From: Pleurotus djamor
Lineage: Eukaryota > Basidiomycota > Agaricomycetes > Agaricales > Pleurotaceae
DNA: 11,554 nt
Direction of reading: 5' to 3'
NCBI GenBank assembly: GCA_029747585.1
Contig: JAPEVF010001279.1
Span: forward strand, 1-11,554
Positions 6,780 through 11,554 of this stretch are shown piece after piece. The translations under genes and the position numbers were made by a program. The notes under the pieces are model-generated. The model saw only the letters and a program-made list of their open reading frames with translations, did no database searches and was not told where the DNA came from. Positions within the stretch are counted from its first letter, which is position 1, and each line of letters opens with the position of its first letter.

Positions 6780-9700
6780 ATGTCTACCACATTACACCTC
6801 GGTCAAGGACTCATGTCCCCAGAATTCGACCTTAATGATTATTCTCCTTATGACCCTTCGGCAACTCGCACATTCTCTCTATGTTTACCATCAAATGCGG
6901 CCCGCAAGGACGACGAAGAAGCTGAAGATTCGACAAATGTGAGGGGGCTGCTGAAAGCCCGTGCCCGGAAGTCCATGATTGCTCAGACATCAGGAATGTC
7001 TTTATTCTCCCCACCTCCACCTCTCCCAGCACCCCCTTTGACTTCCATCCCTACGACTGTAAAGACCTCGATAGTGCCTGAATTGCCGTCGAACAATGTT
7101 AAGGAGAAAGTCAAGATGATGGAGGAGATCTTATCGGCGAAACCAATGACCAGCATACCATCAGTCTATCTGTCGTCGAAGGAAAGGGAAGCTATTGTGA
7201 GTCGTTTGCCTCAATCTTGCTGTATGATTTAAAATAATGTCTTTCTTTAGAGTCCAGATGAACATGTATACACAAAGCCTCGGTCGAGACAGCAAGTCCC
7301 CACCGCGCCAGCTTCACCCGCTTCGGCTTGGAGGCCTCCCCCAGGCGATACTTTTTATCCCCTCCATATGGCCTCGGATAGTGATGGCATCGTTGACAGG
7401 GTCATTGATCACCTAGTCGCAGGTCAAGGCAAGCGGAGGTTGCCTCCCGTACCTTCGCCGTCTCCATCGACGATCCTACCCCAAGCGGCCCTTTCCATTA
7501 CCCCGATTGGACAGACCTCAGGATTTAGCGATGGTGATGATGAAACCAGTGAAGGACAGGTTGAAGATATCATCGATGCCTATGCTCTGTTCACTGCCTC
7601 GCTCAATCCTACATTCCCGAGACTCCCATCGGGAATGGCGCGTAGTTCACTGTCTCTACCGGCTAGCCCCATACAGTCACCTCCTTCACTCCGACTCGCA
7701 CTTCCTCAACACGCGCTGCATCATCTTGGATCTACTTCTCCCGCCACCCCTTCAATCCAACTGACTCCATCTCCCGCACGAGTACCTCATACCTCGTATA
7801 CACCGGTATTCACACCGATGGCATTACGACCTATCCACGGTGATTATTTAACACCCAGCGTACGCTCTGCGCATCCATTACGAACAACGCGCCAGTTCCT
7901 TGATACGCCATCAGGGGGTATGTATGATCTGTTCAAGCAAGCGATGCTTGGATTGGGGGACGATGACTTAAACGGAGCGCGCTTGCAGAGGGCAATAAGC
8001 ACTCGCAGTGTCATGAGGGCTTCGAGGGCTTCGGGAGCTTCTACGAGAAAGGAATCCATTATCAGACGGAAGAGTGAAAAACCCACGGAAGAGTCATTCC
8101 GGAGAAGCGGATCTCGTTCTCGGTTTTATCGCCCACTTGAACCTCCTCCGCCATTGCCAACAGTCGCGCAAGCTCCGTCACCATCATCTTCATCTACATC
8201 ATCTGCTTCATCGTCTTCCAACTACACAACCACTCCGCCCGCATATGCCGCCCTCACTACCAATTCTCCTCAAGACGACGCTGCTGGAAAGAAGCCTATA
8301 TTAAGCAAACTTAATGTCGATATCCCCTCTTCGACTCTCCCTCGCTTCCACCTTCATACGCCGTATCGACCGCGAATGTCAGTTCGACGAAGCCGCAGAA
8401 TGTCTAGAAGACCTTCACGACGTGGCAGGGTATCGTTCTACCCGTCCTCTGCTCATCCATCCTCTAGGCCTTCACTGCGCCTTTCGCCGTCTCCTACGCG
8501 CATGTCAGTATACCCCGCGTCGGCACATCCTTCCATTGATCGCTCTTCGGACTCCCACCCCTTCGCTGAGTATACGGCTTATGAGTATATCTACACATAC
8601 ATCGAAGGACGTGATAATCGTCGACATACCCAGGCTTCGGCCAAAGTCGTTGTGAAGAGTGCTACTTTGACGACAACCTTCACTCCGACCCTTCAAACTT
8701 CCTCGTTCACTGGATCACCTTCATCCTCGATATCGGTTTCGTTCCGCGTGAATCGAAATCGGTTTGGAGGGGACTTTAGCCTGGTCGCCGGTACGGTCAT
8801 GGCTGAGTTCATCGGGCTTCATGATGAAGTTGTCTTGAGCGCGTCTGCTGTTGGGGGGATGGGACTTGGTCACGAATGGGAAGATGAAGTCATTGTGTTG
8901 CGAAGTGCTGACGTCGAGGAGCTGAGGGAAATCGATGTTACCCCAACTGTCTCGCCCGTGTTTTTAGGAAATGCACCGAAAGGGAAAGTCAACACTTCTA
9001 CGGGTATCAGGACACCAGCACCTCCACTTCCTCCTGTCCCTTCAACATCCAACGCCTCTATCTCCCGTGTACCATCTGCCAAGTTGAAGAGGGGAGAATC
9101 GATCAAGCGCAAGCGCAAACCAGCCCCTCTTCCTGACCCCCCATCATTCCCGGTGCTCACGCGGAGTCAAGCTAGGAGCGAGGTCGAAAGACAACTCGAG
9201 GGTGAATGGATCAAAGAACGAGCCAGGGCAGCCAGAGCTAGGCTTCCACCGATCCCTGCCGTGCCTACGACTCCACCGCCACCTTTGCCTCCAAAAGAGG
9301 ACACCATGGCACCGTCAGCGACAACCAAGTTTGTTGAGGTGTGGACACCCCAAACGAATGGTTCCGCTCATCCGTCCTGTGCCGCATCGTCCTCTTCTCT
9401 TGCTATGTCTTCTAGCTCTGGCTCTGGTTCTGAGGTATGGCACACCGTTAGAGATAGACTAGAGGGAAGTATGCGGCGGTCTCCCGATAGTGGCAAGCGG
9501 GTGGATGGCGTGATCGCCGATGNTAGAACGTTGCTTGGTCAAGCTCATACTCCAGCTTCTACATCTGGGTGGACGGTACAGACGACTCGCAGTGACTCCT
9601 CCTCAAGTTCGCGACGCATCGGAGACAAATTGAAGGATATCGGGCTCGGAAAGATGCTCTTTGGAAAGAAGAAAGAGATGTTTGCTACAAGCAAACGTCA

Positions 9701-10376
9701 GCAGCTCCTCCCCGAGATCCCCATCGGATCTCCCTTCATGGTCTTTGGTGAAGATCTTCATAAAGGACCTGTGACGCACCGGGAAGTCGTTCCTTTGGTT
9801 CTGAACACGAAAGACTTGGCCAAGGTTCATAAACGCGAGATGAAGGAAAGGAAAGAGATGGAGAAGCGAGAGAAGAAGGAGCGGAAGAGAAGGGAGGCTG
9901 AGAAGCAGAAGAAACGCGCTGCCTTTGAGACATCTTGGGACTTTTTGGATGGAGAGTACACGCCTAGCCCCGACACTGCGACCATGTCCGCGAAATTCGT
10001 TGTCTACTCGCCCAGGATGATCATAGGTTCGCCTCGACTGGGTATGACCGCGCCCATCAATCTTTCTGCTCCAAGCCCAAGCTCGATGGCGACGTTCAGT
10101 ACTTACCAGCAAAGTACTGTTAGTACTGCCAGCAGTCGAGGACGACAGGTACCATTCCCCGTTGGCGCCCGTCCCTTGACTCGTCGAGAGGGGCATGAAC
10201 GACGAGGCAGTGATGCTTCAGAGGCGTCCATGGCCTCGAACACGACAGCCAACTCTGTGAGGAGGATGCGCCGTCCTGGTCGCAACTATGCTCAAGTCAG
10301 AGGACCTCCTCCAAACGCGCCTTTGCCCAGCGTCCCCGCTTCGCCTCTGCCCTCGTCTTCACCATATGTACTTTAA
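6780..10376 (+). CDS. Large intrinsically disordered Ser/Pro/Arg-rich protein, function unknown
   Basis: Two exons, 6780-7196 and 7251-10376, are joined by a 54-bp phase-0 intron (GTGAGT ... TTTAG), giving 1,180 residues. The start at 6780 is the first ATG after the short upstream ORF; no in-frame ATG precedes it. Composition is strongly biased: Pro-rich segments (PPPPLPAPP near 78-86, EPPPPLPTV near 436-444, PPLPPVPST near 730-738, PPPPLPPK near 814-821), poly-Ser runs near 449-462 and 852-866, and an Arg-Ser cluster near 513-533. An ordered, beta-like island covers about 574-703, containing YEYIYTYIEGRDNRR and later hydrophobic strands. A Lys/Glu/Arg-rich helix covers about 996-1030. There is no signal peptide, membrane helix or catalytic motif. 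The proline motifs could bind SH3 or WW domains and the Arg-Ser tracts could be phosphorylated; a scaffold or cortical role is speculation. One residue (about 897) is undetermined because of the N at 9523. Confidence 0.85.
8178..8220 (+). repeat. TCATC-type low-complexity tract coding for poly-serine
   Basis: This stretch is built of near-repeats such as CATCATCTTCATC and reads in frame as SPSSSSTSSASSSS. A similar serine-rich tract lies at 9387-9431. Such tracts vary in length between strains through replication slippage and act as flexible linkers. Confidence 0.5.
8427..8546 (+). repeat. Duplicated 16-residue motif in the Ser/Pro-rich protein
   Basis: RVSFYPSSAHPSSRPS (8427-8474) is repeated as RMSVYPASAHPSIDRS (8499-8546), offset by 24 codons. 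Ten of 16 positions are identical, including the YPxSAHPS core, although many of the codons differ. Each copy follows an Arg-x-Ser context that basophilic kinases could use. It may be a short binding motif kept in two copies. Confidence 0.5.
9838..9924 (+). other. Lys/Arg/Glu-rich helical segment in the Ser/Pro-rich protein
   Basis: Purine-rich DNA here encodes alternating basic and acidic residues such as KERKEMEKREKKERKRR, about 30 residues, ending in a Trp/Phe-containing segment (TSWDFLDGEY). It is predicted by eye to be a single charged helix or a coiled coil. The basic clusters could also serve as a nuclear localisation signal or bind nucleic acid or acidic lipid. Confidence 0.45.
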
Positions 10377-10759
10377 ATTGTCTTTCTGTACTTTCCACCT
10401 TCCTTTTTGACNTTTGGTCGCCTCCTTATATCCACCGTTATCATTATCAACACATCATAAATATATCCCCAGCTTCAATCACGTACTGTCAGGTGGCCAA
10501 TTGCTACTCTATAAGCGCCGGCCGGGTGAACCATCTTCGCGTCCACCATCATCACACGAATGAATTGTCGCCTGATGTCTGCTGCGAAACAACAACTTCC
10601 GTCTATCGATTGCTTCTGCACCATTCCCTCTTAGTCCAACGCGTGTAAACAGCATGTCAATGCTCTGATAAGCCGATGCCAGATGTATATAATTGAAGGC
10701 CCAACATCAACCCATAGTGACTCTAGCAAACGCGCTCGTACAGACTATCCCAGCCAGAC
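10377..10759. other. Intergenic region with 3' end signals and promoter of the right-edge gene
   Basis: The first part should hold the 3' end of the Ser/Pro-rich gene: a T/C-rich stretch follows the stop, and CATAAATATAT near 10456-10465 is an A/T-rich, polyadenylation-like element. An undetermined base lies at 10412. A CCAAT box is present at 10497-10501 on the plus strand. The TATA box listed next belongs to the downstream gene. I see no coding or RNA gene here. Confidence 0.5.
10686..10693 (+). promoter_or_regulatory. TATA box of the right-edge gene
   Basis: TATATAAT lies 74 bp upstream of the ATG at 10760. Transcription starting about 30 bp downstream would give a leader of roughly 40 nt that contains no other ATG. 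The spacing supports the chosen start codon. Confidence 0.45.
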
Positions 10760-11554
10760 ATGCCCAAATCACCAGTGCTAGTGAGCCGCCAATCCTATGC
10801 GCGCCGAACCTTTATACTGATCCATACGTCAATGCGCAGAAAGATCATAATGTACGCATGCCTTGAACTTCGTGTTGGAGCAGCTCAGTGAACCAACTAT
10901 AACAGATTCCTTCTTCAAAGGGCTCGCCAGTCGTCCCATCAAGCCCGTTCCTTTCGCGTTCTTCTTTGGATACACCGGTGCGTAGATCCATGAATGTACA
11001 TAGCTCAGGTTAAACTCACGCCACCCTCAGCCTCCATACCCGGGTCTTGGTCCTACCGTCTGCCAAAGTGCGCTTACTGGCAGAGAATCGCCCCAAGTGC
11101 AGAGTGAACCAGGCGCCAATGATGGGTCCGCGAAGGAGCAGCAAACCTTGGCCAAGGTCTGTTCAACCTCCCTAAAGCAAAACGCTTCCTTCTTATTGAA
11201 ATTCTTCCGTGTGATAGCCTCGTAGTAGTTTCTGGAAAGGCGGTACGTTTCCTCCTTTTCCATCGTCCGTTATCCACACCTTGATTATTCGACACAGGTG
11301 GTACGTATTTTTTGAAATTTTGTCTATTTATTTGAAGTTACATATTCCCCCAAGATGCCCTCTTCGGGAACACGCAGAACGGTCAGTTAACAAGCTACAT
11401 CTTGTCAGGCTCTTCTCTAACCTTTCTAAAGGAAACACCAATCGTGCGTCATTATGAACCCATACGTAGGCTCCGTTTGATGGTCCATCCCAGTCCCGCA
11501 ACAAAACAATGATTGGATAAGCTCTCTCAGTTCTGTACGTATGATATATTCTCC
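10760..11554 (+). CDS. 5' part of a gene with many tiny exons, product unknown (cut by right edge)
   Basis: Proposed exons: 10760-10780, 10840-10851, 10906-10977, 11031-11156, 11218-11242, 11298-11300 (3-nt micro-exon, optional), 11355-11381, 11432-11443, 11494-11534, then a GTACGT donor at 11535. Introns are 50-61 bp with GTGAGC, GTACGC, GTGCGT, GTCTGT, GTACGT, GTACGT, GTCAGT and GTGCGT donors and NAG acceptors. Reading frame stays open across all of them, which unspliced DNA does not allow. The product starts MPKSPVLKDHN, continues Ser/Pro-rich (SPVVPSSPFL, DTPPPYPGLGPT), then KEQQTLAK, then PRSSFWKGGDALFGNTQNGN, and ends in view with NNDWISSLSS. That is about 118 residues, apparently disordered and polar, with no domain I recognise. 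The weakest junctions are the 61-bp intron with donor GTCTGT and the 12-nt second exon; bases 11073-11117 (45 nt) could be a further in-frame intron. Confidence 0.5.

Noticed and set aside
9603..10196. 197-codon open frame on the minus strand
   Set aside because: It is antisense to the Ser/Pro-rich gene. Its Leu/Ser-rich runs are the complement of the Lys/Arg/Glu codons of the charged helix. No promoter or splice evidence supports it.
10907..10977. Hydrophobic reading of the third exon of the right-edge gene (SFFKGLASRPIKPVPFAFF), suggesting a small membrane protein
   Set aside because: It needs a phase that exons 10760-10780 and 10840-10851 do not supply, and it ends at a stop in the next exon. 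The Ser/Pro frame stays open across all proposed exons. I could not match the hydrophobic version to a known small mitochondrial protein.
11027..11263. 78-codon open frame on the minus strand near the right edge
   Set aside because: Strong plus-strand splice signals and frame continuity cover the same bases. The minus frame shows no splice or family support.
1..11554. Search for transposons, terminal repeats, tRNA/rRNA genes, CRISPR arrays and prokaryotic operons
   Set aside because: I saw no long direct or inverted repeats, transposase or reverse transcriptase motifs, tRNA box A/B patterns or regularly spaced repeats. The intron-rich genes indicate eukaryotic chromosomal DNA.

Overview
The window looks like nuclear DNA from a basidiomycete fungus, probably an Agaricomycete. 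It has compact protein-coding genes broken by many short GT-AG introns, mostly 50-62 bp. There are no operons or ribosome binding sites, TATA-like elements sit upstream of genes, and one gene is a readily recognised eukaryotic GPI-anchor biosynthesis subunit. I see no transposon, tRNA, rRNA, CRISPR array or plasmid/viral hallmark. Two unresolved bases (N) lie at 9523 and 10412.

Layout: (1) Bases 1-3359, + strand: the 3' part of a large gene cut by the left edge. Six exons give at least 1,028 residues: two similar beta-rich blocks, a long charged coiled coil, and a C-terminal module with a Ser-His-Asp-Gln-Gly-Trp core. I do not recognise its function. (2) Bases 3360-3637: short convergent intergenic stretch with one strong GC hairpin. 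(3) Bases 5823 down to 3638, - strand: a complete gene, rebuilt here as 11 exons and about 553 residues, for Gpi1/PIG-Q, a subunit of the enzyme that starts GPI-anchor synthesis at the ER. (4) Bases 5824-6779: divergent intergenic region holding the gpi1 leader (imperfect hairpin, several upstream ATGs) and, for the next gene, two TATA-like boxes, a GC-rich double GCGGGG element and a six-codon upstream ORF. (5) Bases 6780-10376, + strand: a two-exon gene for a 1,180-residue, mostly disordered Ser/Pro/Arg-rich protein with one ordered-looking island and a Lys/Arg/Glu-rich helix. (6) Bases 10377-10759: spacer with 3' end signals and a TATA box. (7) Bases 10760-11554, + strand: the start of a gene with many very small exons, running off the right edge. 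Nine exons keep one reading frame, including a possible 3-nt exon.

The four genes show no shared pathway and read as ordinary chromosomal neighbours, not a cluster. Exon boundaries were deduced by eye from splice motifs, frame continuity and, for gpi1, family conservation; none is backed by transcript data. The least explained elements are the architecture of the first gene and the micro-exon structure of the last.
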